This document shows, piece after piece, positions 8,065-16,324 of a stretch of 64,000 nt of DNA; within the stretch, counting starts at the first letter, position 1; each line of letters begins with the position of its first letter. The stretch comes from Prosthecobacter sp. (GTDB lineage Bacteria > Verrucomicrobiota > Verrucomicrobiia > Verrucomicrobiales > Verrucomicrobiaceae), in contig NZ_JAXMIH010000006.1 in NCBI RefSeq assembly GCF_034366625.1, forward strand, positions 1,178,001 to 1,242,000, given 5' to 3'. The position numbers were made by a program, and so were the translations under genes. The notes below the pieces were generated by a model. It had not been told where the DNA came from, did not search any database, and saw only the letters and a program-made list of their open reading frames with translations.

Positions 8065-9054
8065 ATGAACGATCCATCCACATCTCCGAAAACACCCTGC
8101 TCCGGCAATTGCGCCTGCTCCGGCAACTCCGCGCCACCGCCTGCCGATGAGCCCACGGGCATCTCGCGCCGCACCGTCGTCAAGGCGCTCGGTGCCACGC
8201 TTGGAGTCGCGGCGTATGCCAAAGCGCTCGCGCCGCTCACTGAGCTGACGAAGGAGACCTCGATGGATGAGTTCATCCAGAAGCACTACAAAGAACTCAG
8301 CAAAGAGGAAATGGCCGCCGTCATCCAGCGGCTCACGCAGGAGGCCAAGGACCACTACGGTGCCGATGTCACCATCAGCGATCCGCAGCCAGTCGATGGC
8401 GTGAAGTTTGGCTACGCGCTGAACCTCTCCATCTGCAATGGCTGCCGCAAATGCGCCGAGGCCTGCCATTTGGAGAACAATCACGACCGCCCCTCGCATC
8501 AGAGTTACATCCGCGTCTTCGAGATGAGCAAAGGCTCGATGGATTTCGAGAAAGGCAACGCGCACTACGATCATCCCGTGCCGCAGCCCGACAAATACTA
8601 CATGCCCGTGCAGTGCCAGCAGTGCGAGCATCCGCCCTGCGTCGATGTGTGCCCCGTCGAGGCCACATGGAAGGAGAAAGACGGTGTCGTCGTCGTGGAC
8701 TACAACTGGTGCATCGGCTGCCGCTACTGTGAAGCCGCCTGTCCCTATCACGCACGTCGTTTCAACTGGACCAAGCCGCAGATCCCCGCCGAGGAGATCA
8801 ATCCCAACCAAAGCTATCTCAGCAACCGCATCCGACCGCAGGGCGTGATGGAAAAATGCACCTTCTGCCTGCATCGCACCCGCGAAGGACGACTGCCCGC
8901 TTGCCTTGAAGCCTGCCCGACAGGAGCGCGTGTCTTTGGCAATCTCAACGATCCGAACTCCGAGATCCGCTGGGTGCTGGAGAACAAACGCGTCTTTGTC
9001 CTCAAAGAGGAGCTCGGCCTCAAACCCCAATTCTTCTACTTCTTCGATGAGTGA
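8065..9054 (+). CDS. Tat-exported four-cluster [4Fe-4S] ferredoxin (NrfC/HybA type)
   Basis: A 329-aa protein. A Cys-rich leader (CSGNCACSGN) precedes a twin-arginine motif ISRRTVVKALG at about residues 32-42. Four Fe-S binding groups follow: CNGCRKCAEACH, CQQCEHPPCVDVCP, CIGCRYCEAACP and CTFCLHRTREGRLPACLEACP. This is the NrfC/DmsB/HybA arrangement for a protein that carries electrons between a membrane NrfD subunit and another redox protein. Its stop overlaps the NrfD-like start (ATGAGTGA). In this operon it should link quinol oxidation to the tetrahaem cytochrome. Confidence 0.9.
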   Translation: MNDPSTSPKTPCSGNCACSGNSAPPPADEPTGISRRTVVKALGATLGVAAYAKALAPLTELTKETSMDEFIQKHYKELSKEEMAAVIQRLTQEAKDHYGADVTISDPQPVDGVKFGYALNLSICNGCRKCAEACHLENNHDRPSHQSYIRVFEMSKGSMDFEKGNAHYDHPVPQPDKYYMPVQCQQCEHPPCVDVCPVEATWKEKDGVVVVDYNWCIGCRYCEAACPYHARRFNWTKPQIPAEEINPNQSYLSNRIRPQGVMEKCTFCLHRTREGRLPACLEACPTGARVFGNLNDPNSEIRWVLENKRVFVLKEELGLKPQFFYFFDE

Positions 9055-10357
9055 TCCCACCCCATCCGTCTCGCCCGCCACATCCGATGTGCCTGAGTGG
9101 AGACGCTACCTGAGATTCCTCGGCAATGCCGTGAGCCAGTCCGTCGAAGGCGGCTGGAAGTTCTACGTCTGGATGACGCTGCTCACCGCCATCTTCCTCG
9201 TCGGAGCCAATGCCTGGGCCATCCAGGTGCGGGATGGCATGGCAGTCACCGGCATGAGCGATCATGTTTCGTGGGCGCTCTACATCGCCAACTTCACCTT
9301 CCTCGTCGGGCTCGCTGCCGGTGGTGTCATGATGGTCATCCCCGCTTATCTTTATAACGACAAGGAAATGCACGACATCGTCCTCATCGGCGAGTTGCTG
9401 GCCATCGCCTCCGTCATCATGGCCATCATGTTCGTCGTGTGCGACCTCGGTCGGCCGGATCGCTTCTGGCACATGATGCCCATCGTCGGGAAGTTCAATT
9501 TTCCGATCTCCATGCTCACCTGGGACGTCATCGTGCTCAACGGCTACCTGCTCATCAACGTCCACATCTGCGGCTACCTGCTCTACAAGCGCTACCGCGG
9601 TCAGCCGCCTGTGGCGAAGATGTATGTGCCCTTCGTCTTTCTCAGCATCATTTGGGCCATCTCCATCCACACCGTCACCGCCTTCCTCTACTGCGGACTG
9701 GGCGGCCGTCCGTTCTGGAACACCGCCCTGCTGGCCCCGCGCTTCCTCACCAGCGCCTTCGTCAGCGGTCCAGCCTTCATCATTGTCGCCATTCAGATCA
9801 TCCGCAGACTTACCCACCACCGCTTCGGTGATGGTGCCATCCGCACCCTGGTGGGCATCATCCGCATCACCATCCTCGTGAACCTGCTCATGGTGGCGTC
9901 TGAAGTCTTCGTCGAATTCTACACCGGCGGCAGCCACACCGGTGCCGCCAAGTATCTTTACTTTGGCCTGCATGGACATCATGAGCTCGTTCCCTGGATT
10001 TGGACCGCTGTGGCCTTCAACATCATCGCCGCCATCATGTTCATGCGTGGCCGCCTCAACGAGCTCCCCGTGTGGCTCAACACCGCCTGCTTCCTCGCCT
10101 TCGCCGGCATCTGGATCGAAAAAGGCATGGGCATGATCATTCCCGCCTTCATCCCCAGCGCGCTGCACGAGATCGTCGAATACCGCCCCAGCCTCACCGA
10201 ATGGAAAGTCACCGCCGGCATCTGGGCGCTGGGTTTTATGATCTACACCCTGCTTCTCAAGATCACCATCAACGTCTATTCCCGCAACATGCGCGACGCC
10301 CAAGGCCAGCGCACCATTGAATCCAAAGACGCCCTCGCGTTTGGGGAGCATATCTGA
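9047..10357 (+). CDS. NrfD/PsrC-family membrane quinol dehydrogenase subunit
   Basis: A 436-aa integral membrane protein with about ten hydrophobic helices, beginning with WKFYVWMTLLTAIFLVGANA. The pattern SWALYIANFTFLVGLAAGGVM is typical of the long NrfD group (HybB/DsrP/ActC-like). It also has CDLGRPDRFWHM, as found in NrfD proteins. It should oxidise menaquinol or ubiquinol and pass electrons to the Fe-S partner encoded just upstream. In the absence of napC and napGH this is the best candidate for the quinol entry point of the nitrate reductase chain. The ATG at 9047 overlaps the preceding stop. Confidence 0.9.
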   Translation: MSDPTPSVSPATSDVPEWRRYLRFLGNAVSQSVEGGWKFYVWMTLLTAIFLVGANAWAIQVRDGMAVTGMSDHVSWALYIANFTFLVGLAAGGVMMVIPAYLYNDKEMHDIVLIGELLAIASVIMAIMFVVCDLGRPDRFWHMMPIVGKFNFPISMLTWDVIVLNGYLLINVHICGYLLYKRYRGQPPVAKMYVPFVFLSIIWAISIHTVTAFLYCGLGGRPFWNTALLAPRFLTSAFVSGPAFIIVAIQIIRRLTHHRFGDGAIRTLVGIIRITILVNLLMVASEVFVEFYTGGSHTGAAKYLYFGLHGHHELVPWIWTAVAFNIIAAIMFMRGRLNELPVWLNTACFLAFAGIWIEKGMGMIIPAFIPSALHEIVEYRPSLTEWKVTAGIWALGFMIYTLLLKITINVYSRNMRDAQGQRTIESKDALAFGEHI

Positions 10358-10361
10358 ATCC

Positions 10362-11561
10362 ATGAGCTTCCCCGCCTGCAAACACAAGAAACATAAGGCT
10401 AAAGGGCCGCGCAGAGACGGCCTTCTCTGGCTCGCGTCCGAGCCGTATCGAGTCTTCTTCGCCAGTGGCGCGGTATGGAGCATCATCGGCGTGACGCTGT
10501 GGCCGCTGTTCTATGCGCAGCAGCTCGGCTTCTATCCGAACTTCGTTCACGCACGGCTCATGATCGAGGCGTTTGGCGGTGCGTTCGTCGTCGGCTTTCT
10601 CGGCACCGCCGGTCCGCGCATGGCCACCGCTCCGAAACTGACGCCGCTGGAGCTGTTCTGGCTCTTCGCGCTGCATCAGGCCTCGGCCATCAGTCATTTG
10701 CGACTGCAACACGCCTGGGGCGACGGATTCTTCATCGCGCTGCTCGTTTCACTGCTGCTATGCCTCGTGATTCGCGTGGTGAAGTTCCGCAAGGAAGCAC
10801 CGCCGCCGCAGATGCTGCTGGCACTCACGGGGCTGGCCTGCGGCATCGCGGGAGCGGCGATGTTGCTCTCAACGGCGACTTTGATGGACCTGCAACGGCT
10901 GCGTCTCGCCAATCTGCTGCTCTACCAAGGCCTGTTGCTGCCTCCAGTGCTCGGCATCGGCTCGTTTGTGTTTCCACGCATGCTCGGCGGCGAATTCGGC
11001 GATCCGAAAACCCCCGCGCAGAGCAAGTCGAAGCTGATTCGCTCCATCGTCGCCGCTGTGTTGCTCGTGGTCAGCTTTTTCCTCGAAGCGTTCGGCCAGG
11101 TCACGCTCGGCTATGCTCTGCGAGCCATCGTCGCGGCGGGTTATCTGCTCATCGAGGTGACATGGAAGACGCAGCAGACCGGATCGCTCACCACGGGTCT
11201 GTTTTGGGCGCTCATCCTCGGCTGGATCGGCATCGTGCTCGCACCGTTTCATTATGTGCAGCACGTCAGCATCGAGCACCTGCTCTACATCGGCGGCTTT
11301 GGCATGCTGATGCTCGTGGTGGGCAGCCGCGTGCTGTTCGGCCACAGCGGCGACCTGGACGGCTTCTTCGTGAAATCCAAATGGGTGCGCTTTCTGGTCT
11401 TCCTCGGCGTTCTGGCCGCCACCACCCGCGCCACACCGGCCTGGATGCCTTCGACAACGGTCTCGCATCACATCTACGCCTCGTGGACTTGGGGAGCGCT
11501 GGCGCTGTTCTGGTTGCTCTGGCACCGGCGACGGTTTGCAAAACGGGATGAGGAGGAATAA
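10362..11561 (+). CDS. nnrS: NnrS-family haem/copper membrane protein
   Basis: A 399-aa membrane protein with about twelve hydrophobic segments. The start (WLASEPYRVFFASGAVWSIIGVTLW) is the NnrS signature, followed by conserved His and Arg residues (HARLMIEAFGGAFVVGFLGTA, HYVQHVSIEHLLYIGGFG). NnrS proteins are tied to nitric oxide metabolism and tolerance and are normally encoded next to denitrification genes. The ATG at 10362 lies 4 bp after the NrfD stop, with GGGGAG about 13 bp upstream as a loosely spaced ribosome site. It is the last gene of the operon on this strand; a gap of about 70 bp follows. Confidence 0.9.
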   Translation: MSFPACKHKKHKAKGPRRDGLLWLASEPYRVFFASGAVWSIIGVTLWPLFYAQQLGFYPNFVHARLMIEAFGGAFVVGFLGTAGPRMATAPKLTPLELFWLFALHQASAISHLRLQHAWGDGFFIALLVSLLLCLVIRVVKFRKEAPPPQMLLALTGLACGIAGAAMLLSTATLMDLQRLRLANLLLYQGLLLPPVLGIGSFVFPRMLGGEFGDPKTPAQSKSKLIRSIVAAVLLVVSFFLEAFGQVTLGYALRAIVAAGYLLIEVTWKTQQTGSLTTGLFWALILGWIGIVLAPFHYVQHVSIEHLLYIGGFGMLMLVVGSRVLFGHSGDLDGFFVKSKWVRFLVFLGVLAATTRATPAWMPSTTVSHHIYASWTWGALALFWLLWHRRRFAKRDEEE

Positions 11562-11633
11562 ATCGGCTTTGGTTGAACAATGAAAGCGGGTGGTTGATTC
11601 TTTCATGGCAAGATTCTCAGTTTGCCGGCACGC

Positions 11634-12452
11634 ATGTCGTCACCCATCTACTCATCTCCTCGCCCAGAATTTGATGCCGCCATGCAGGAAGCAGTGGCTG
11701 AAGCACGCAGAACTTTTAAATTTTTCTGGCGTGAGTTGTACTGGGAAAGTCGCCGGATTGTTCCCGGACTTGATTTGGCTTGTGTAAAGGTTCCATTTTC
11801 AGATCCGCCTGGTTCGCGAAACGATGACGGACCTGAAGTTGAGCACATGTGGATCAATGATGATGTTTTCGACGGCCAGAATGTTCAAGGGACACTTATC
11901 AACTCTCCTCGTTGGGTGAGGTCAGTGGCCGAAGGAGATCATATTACAGTGCCGCTTAGCATGGTTCACGACTGGTTGTATGTGATCGGCGGCCGAGCCT
12001 ACGGTGGCTGGACGGTCAATTGCATGCGCTTGCGCATGTCGGACGAAGAGCGCTTGTCGCATGATGAGGCATGGGGCTTGGATTTTGGCGACCCTAATCA
12101 AGTGCTGGTAGTGCCTGATTGGAGCAAAAGCAATCCTGCGGCAGAAAAGGCGGGTGAGCACCCCATGGCATTGAACATGCTGAAGTCGTTGGAGATCCAC
12201 TTGAAACAGCATCCGGAAGACTCCAGATCGTCGGACGATGCTGGCTGGACTCAGCTCCATAGCTTCGCACTGGCTGGCTCCGCTGCCAGTGTGCAGATGT
12301 TACTGGCTCATGGAGCGGACCCCACTGCCATAACCAATTCTGGCATGACCTCACAGCAAATGGCCGAAGCATTGGGTTGGGAAGCAGTAGTGAATCTTTT
12401 CCAAAATCACCCTGCCCGAGTTTGTCTGAAAGATGGCCGGCTTGGATCGTAG
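11634..12452 (+). CDS. DUF2314 (YegJ-like) protein with C-terminal ankyrin-type repeat
   Basis: A 272-aa soluble protein. Residues about 15-150 look like a DUF2314 domain: FDAAMQEAVAEAR, FFWREL, then GPEVEHMWINDDVF and a GGRAYGGWTVN end. Residues about 200-262 look like one or two ankyrin-type repeats (DDAGWTQLHSFALAGS, VQMLLAHGADPTAI). Neither part has a known enzymatic role. The base composition is visibly more AT-rich than that of the nap operon upstream, which may mean recent arrival. The ATG at 11634 is chosen; a TTG 12 bp earlier is also open. Confidence 0.7.
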   Translation: MSSPIYSSPRPEFDAAMQEAVAEARRTFKFFWRELYWESRRIVPGLDLACVKVPFSDPPGSRNDDGPEVEHMWINDDVFDGQNVQGTLINSPRWVRSVAEGDHITVPLSMVHDWLYVIGGRAYGGWTVNCMRLRMSDEERLSHDEAWGLDFGDPNQVLVVPDWSKSNPAAEKAGEHPMALNMLKSLEIHLKQHPEDSRSSDDAGWTQLHSFALAGSAASVQMLLAHGADPTAITNSGMTSQQMAEALGWEAVVNLFQNHPARVCLKDGRLGS

Positions 12453-12533
12453 CACAAATCAGCCGCACAATATCGGCACAGCCTTCGACATTGGTTGGCA
12501 GAGCGTATTCGGCAATCGGGCGTTTGTTCCACC

Positions 12534-13652
12534 ATGAACATGCCCGTTTTGGATCTGGAAGCCTCGAAGGTGCCCGCGATGGGTTACGACGGTTTCGATG
12601 AACGCCCGTTTCTCGTCTTCTGGGAGATCACGCGGGCTTGTGCGTTGGCCTGCAAGCACTGCCGGGCCGAAGCGCAATCGCACCGGCATCCCGATGAATT
12701 GAATCGCGAGGAATCGAGTCGCCTCATCCGGCAATTGGCCGAGTTGAAACCGCCCATGCTCATCCTCACCGGTGGTGATCCGTTGATGCGCACGGATGCG
12801 CTCGAACTGGTGCGCGAAGCGACCGACGCAGGCCTGCATGTGAGCCTCAGCCCATCGGCGACGGCGCGGCTGATTCACGCTGACTTTCACGAAATCAAAG
12901 CTGCTGGCGTGGAGCGCATTTCGCTGAGCCTGGATGGGGCCACGCGGGAAACGCACGATGCCTTTCGTGGTGTCGCAGGCACCTTTGATCGCACTATTGC
13001 GGCGGTGCATCGCGCCCATGCGGCCGATTTGAGCGTGCAGATCAACACGACACTCACGCGTGGCAATCTGCGCGAGTATGAGGCCTTCAAGCAGCTCATG
13101 TTCGAGCTGAAACCGGCCATGTGGAGCGTCTTTCTGCTCGTGCCGACTGGTCGTGCAGGCATCGACGATCTGCCGGACCCGCAGGACATCGAGTTCATCT
13201 TCCGCGACATGGCCTCGCTCGTCGGCAAGGCTCCGTTCGCGGTCAAAACAACGGAAGGACATCACTTCCGCCGCGTGGTGATTCAATCGCTGGGGGCCAC
13301 GACTGGCAAACACCGTCCGGGCATGCGCTCACCGCTCGGCATCCGTGACGGACGCGGCGTGATGTTCATCTCGCACACCGGCGTCGTGTCACCGAGCGGG
13401 TTCCTGCCTTTCGACTGCGGCAATGTGCGCGAGGAGCACCCGGCGGACATCTACCGCGGTCATCCGTTGTTTGTGTCGCTGCGCGACAACGACGCCCTGG
13501 GTGGCAAATGCGGGCGCTGCGAGTTCCGCGCGGTTTGCGGTGGTTCGCGAGCGCGGGCTTATGGCGTCAGTGGTGATCCGTTCGCCGAAGATCCGGCGTG
13601 TGTTTATCAGCCGAGAGCACAGGCTACGGCTTCTTGTACGGCGCCCGTTTGA
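12534..13652 (+). CDS. Radical SAM/SPASM protein (TIGR04053-like, NirJ relative)
   Basis: A 372-aa enzyme. The radical SAM cluster is in FWEITRACALACKHC (CxxxCxxC), followed by the GGDPL motif (LILTGGDPLMR). The SPASM region near the end has CGRCEFRAVCGGSRARAYG and a last Cys in DPACVYQ for auxiliary Fe-S binding. The family resembles haem-d1/haem-b maturases (NirJ/AhbCD) and peptide-modifying enzymes; the substrate is unknown. It lies downstream of a denitrification operon but has no nirS-type partners here. The 3' end overlaps the convergent sulfatase gene by 29 bp. Confidence 0.85.
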   Translation: MNMPVLDLEASKVPAMGYDGFDERPFLVFWEITRACALACKHCRAEAQSHRHPDELNREESSRLIRQLAELKPPMLILTGGDPLMRTDALELVREATDAGLHVSLSPSATARLIHADFHEIKAAGVERISLSLDGATRETHDAFRGVAGTFDRTIAAVHRAHAADLSVQINTTLTRGNLREYEAFKQLMFELKPAMWSVFLLVPTGRAGIDDLPDPQDIEFIFRDMASLVGKAPFAVKTTEGHHFRRVVIQSLGATTGKHRPGMRSPLGIRDGRGVMFISHTGVVSPSGFLPFDCGNVREEHPADIYRGHPLFVSLRDNDALGGKCGRCEFRAVCGGSRARAYGVSGDPFAEDPACVYQPRAQATASCTAPV

Positions 13653-15045
13653 CCTCCTCGACAGCGGGAACGTCCTTGTTCATGACATCGTGAGCGGCTT
13701 GGAGTCGCTTCACTTCGTCGGGATGTTGCGCGGCGACATCGACTTGCTCGCCGGGATCGTTCTGAAGATCAAAGAGCTGCATCTTCGCAGGTTCGACGCC
13801 GGTGGTGAGGCCAGGATGGGCATCGATGTTGTATTGCTCGAAGGGGGCGAGGATGGTGACGCCATCGGGTGTGCGTGGATCGAGCCACTTGCCGTCCGGT
13901 CCAGGTTTGAGCTTCATCTGGCTGGCGGGCAGGAGATGCAGCTTCCAGCGTGCATCGCGGATGGTGGCGAGCTTGGAATTCTGATGACCGAAGATGAACT
14001 CGTGCGGTGATTTGGCGGCGCTGGTGAGCAGCGGGAGGATGTTGCGGCCGTCGAGCACGCGGTCATCGGGCAGCTTCACGCCGGTGACGTGCAGAACGGT
14101 GGCAAAGAGGTCCATCATCACGCCGAGTTCGTGGCTGACATGACCAGCGGGGATTTTTCCGGGCCAGCGGGCGATCATGGGCACGCGGTAGCCGCCTTCG
14201 TAGTTGGTGCCCTTCATGCCGCGCAGGCCGCCGCAGCTTCCGCCGAACCATGCGCCGTTGTCGCTGGTGAAAAACACGAGCGTGTTGTCGTCGAGGCCGT
14301 TTTGCTTCAGCGCATCGAGCACCGCGCCCACACTGTCATCAAGGTCGGCCAAGGCATCGCCGTAGAGGCCCGCGCCGCTTTTCTTGTCGTTCTTTTCGGA
14401 GACGGCGAGCGGCTTGTGCGGCATCGCTTCGGCGAAGTAGAGGAAGAAGGGCTTCTTCGCATTCCGCTGGATGAAGTCGGCGGCGCGTTTCGCATAGCGC
14501 GTGGTCAGCGTGGCCTGCACGACGGGGTATTCGACGACCTCGGTGCCTTCGAGCACCTGCACGGGCCGCATGTCGTTCGAGTAGGGGATGCCGTAATACT
14601 CATCGAAGCCGCACTCGGTGGGCAGCGAGCCGGGTTTGTGACCGAGATGCCATTTGCCGACCATGCCGGTGGCATAGCCCGCTGATTTGAGCACCTGCGC
14701 CAGCGTGATCTCCGATTTTGGCATCGCCAGCGCATCAGCGGCGGGTCCACCGTCTGGCGCGGGGTTCTGCGTCATGCCGCAGCGGAAGGGATACCGGCCT
14801 GTCATGAGCGAGGCGCGCGTCGGTGCGCAAAACGGCGCAGGCGTGTTGAACTGTGTCAGCCGCGCTCCTTCCGACGCCATCTGGTCAATGCGCGGTGTTT
14901 TGAACTTCGGATGGCCGTAGCAGCCGAGGTCGCCGTAGCCTAGGTCATCGGCAAGGATGATGATCACGTTCGGCTGCTTCGCCAAGGCGAAGAGCGAAGA
15001 GCAAAGGACGAAGTGAAAAGCGATAAACGTGGTGAAGGAATGCAT
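13624..15045 (-). CDS. Secreted sulfatase 1 (arylsulfatase type, 473 aa)
   Basis: Hydrolyses a sulfate ester, probably on a polysaccharide. A signal peptide covers residues about 1-22. The N-terminal motif VIIILADDLGYGDLGCYG supplies metal-binding Asp residues, and C73 in the FCAPTRASLMTGR motif is the residue converted to formylglycine. Further conserved parts are GKWHLGH and TSDNGAWFGG. Length is normal for the family. This is the first of six sulfatases in the window; the substrate cannot be told from sequence. The end overlaps the radical SAM gene on the other strand. Confidence 0.93.
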   Translation of the reverse strand: MHSFTTFIAFHFVLCSSLFALAKQPNVIIILADDLGYGDLGCYGHPKFKTPRIDQMASEGARLTQFNTPAPFCAPTRASLMTGRYPFRCGMTQNPAPDGGPAADALAMPKSEITLAQVLKSAGYATGMVGKWHLGHKPGSLPTECGFDEYYGIPYSNDMRPVQVLEGTEVVEYPVVQATLTTRYAKRAADFIQRNAKKPFFLYFAEAMPHKPLAVSEKNDKKSGAGLYGDALADLDDSVGAVLDALKQNGLDDNTLVFFTSDNGAWFGGSCGGLRGMKGTNYEGGYRVPMIARWPGKIPAGHVSHELGVMMDLFATVLHVTGVKLPDDRVLDGRNILPLLTSAAKSPHEFIFGHQNSKLATIRDARWKLHLLPASQMKLKPGPDGKWLDPRTPDGVTILAPFEQYNIDAHPGLTTGVEPAKMQLFDLQNDPGEQVDVAAQHPDEVKRLQAAHDVMNKDVPAVEEVKRAPYKKP

Positions 15046-15057
15046 GGAAGGAATGAC

Positions 15058-15420
15058 TTACTTACAGATCTCTATAATTTCCGACATTTCACGGCCTGTG
15101 GCCGCACCGCCTAAATGGTGAAGGTAACTTTTGATGATCGAACTGAAACGCTTTGCTGCCAACGCATACCAAGGTCGCCTTTGTTCGAGCCACCAAAAGT
15201 ACACGGTTCGGTCTGGTCTCGTGCTTTGGATGGGATTTGATGCCGCGCACTGCCAGATGATCTTCATATCACTTCGAGTGAACAAGAATGTGCTCGGAGT
15301 TGGATCATCCGGGCCAATCAACTCACCTTGGCAGTTGGTGATGAAGATTGATGGGTTGCCAGGCACACAACGAGGAAGCGTACGCAACGCCATTTCTGAA
15401 ATGGAATAGATCTCTGCCAT
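15058..15420 (-). CDS. Hypothetical protein, 120 aa
   Basis: I do not recognise the family. It is a small soluble protein with mixed composition (MAEIYSISEMALRTLPRC at the start, EIIEICK at the end) and several Trp and Cys residues. It lies 12 bp from the downstream sulfatase start and almost touches the ThuA gene stop at 15422. Its base composition is clearly more AT-rich than its neighbours, so it may be an inserted gene. A start at 15465 is open but would overlap the ThuA gene by more than 40 bp. An opposite-strand frame at 15131-15409 is an alternative reading; the choice is uncertain. Confidence 0.45.
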   Translation of the reverse strand: MAEIYSISEMALRTLPRCVPGNPSIFITNCQGELIGPDDPTPSTFLFTRSDMKIIWQCAASNPIQSTRPDRTVYFWWLEQRRPWYALAAKRFSSIIKSYLHHLGGAATGREMSEIIEICK

Positions 15421-15421
15421 A

Positions 15422-16318
15422 TCATTTGATTCCCGCTTTCTTTGGCTTCGGGGGCGGCGGCACATAGTCCACGGACACGGGTTGGAATTCCTTCAGATCG
15501 AACAGCGTAGTCTGCACACCTTCGGCGGGCACGTTGAGCTTCGCGGTCCAGACGATGGCGTTAAGGATGCAGCGGCGGAGGTCTTCGTTGGTCCAGTTCT
15601 TGTAGAAGTGCGGCATCACGATGCCGAAGCCGCGTCCACCATCGGCGCGCTCGACACACCAGGCGACGGTTTCGCGCTTCGGTGCTTCGGGTGGCAGCAT
15701 AGATGTCGCGATGGCGGTGACGTTTGGCGCGAGCTTGTTCTCGCCTTTGCCGAAGTAGTTGTTGATGTAGGGCTCGTCGTGCAGCGTGAATTCCTTCCAG
15801 CCGCGCGTGATGGGATGCTGCGCTGCCGCTGGCGTGATGGTGGCTGCACTGAAAATGCGCGCGAAGGATTCGTGATGCGGACAGGAACGATTGGCGAAGT
15901 AGCCGCCGAGCCAGCGTAGCAACGGATGATCGCCTTCAGGCGTGACGTCCTCGCCAAGCAGGCCTGTGGCGTAGTGAACGCACACGATGCCACAGCCGCG
16001 CTGCATCATCGCATCGAGATCCGCGAGACTCTGCTGCGGATTCGGGAAGCGCCCAGCGGGAAAGGTGTCACCGATGAACACGACGGTCGATGCGGCATCA
16101 CGCAGGGCCTTGTCCGGCCACGTCTCGACCACATCGGCTTTCACGCCGGGCACATTTGCCATCGTTTCGACGCAGTGCTTCATCACTCGTCCGCCCGCCG
16201 CGACTTCGTGCGATCCCGGTGGATGCTTGCTGGGGCCGACGACGATGAGCACGCGCGCTGGATCGGCGGCGAGAGTCTGCGAGACGATGAACAGCAGAAG
16301 GAGGGTGAGACGTTGCAT
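15422..16318 (-). CDS. Secreted ThuA-like domain protein
   Basis: A 298-aa protein with a signal peptide (residues about 1-17). The core has the class I amidotransferase-like ThuA fold: ARVLIVVGPSKHPPGSHE at the first strand, CGIVCVHYATG in the middle and a GGYFANRS segment. ThuA family proteins are linked to trehalose/disaccharide use and are abundant in PVC genomes, often next to sulfatases and DUF1080 proteins. The C-terminus is Pro/Lys-rich. It is probably co-transcribed with the beta-helix gene, whose stop is 6 bp upstream. Confidence 0.8.
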   Translation of the reverse strand: MQRLTLLLLFIVSQTLAADPARVLIVVGPSKHPPGSHEVAAGGRVMKHCVETMANVPGVKADVVETWPDKALRDAASTVVFIGDTFPAGRFPNPQQSLADLDAMMQRGCGIVCVHYATGLLGEDVTPEGDHPLLRWLGGYFANRSCPHHESFARIFSAATITPAAAQHPITRGWKEFTLHDEPYINNYFGKGENKLAPNVTAIATSMLPPEAPKRETVAWCVERADGGRGFGIVMPHFYKNWTNEDLRRCILNAIVWTAKLNVPAEGVQTTLFDLKEFQPVSVDYVPPPPKPKKAGIK

Positions 16319-16324
16319 GAGAAA

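Noticed and set aside
7399..9081. 560-aa open frame on the minus strand across the tetrahaem and Fe-S genes
   Set aside because: It is the antisense of two clear redox genes; the composition is Val/Ala/Gly-rich with no domain.
9020..10486. 488-aa open frame on the minus strand across the NrfD gene
   Set aside because: Antisense of a clear membrane protein gene; the translation is Asp/Glu/His-rich, as expected from reading hydrophobic codons backwards.
12534..13652. Anaerobic sulfatase-maturating enzyme (anSME) for the sulfatases
   Set aside because: The motif layout fits the TIGR04053/NirJ-like branch, and the overlap with a sulfatase gene is tail to tail, not an operon.
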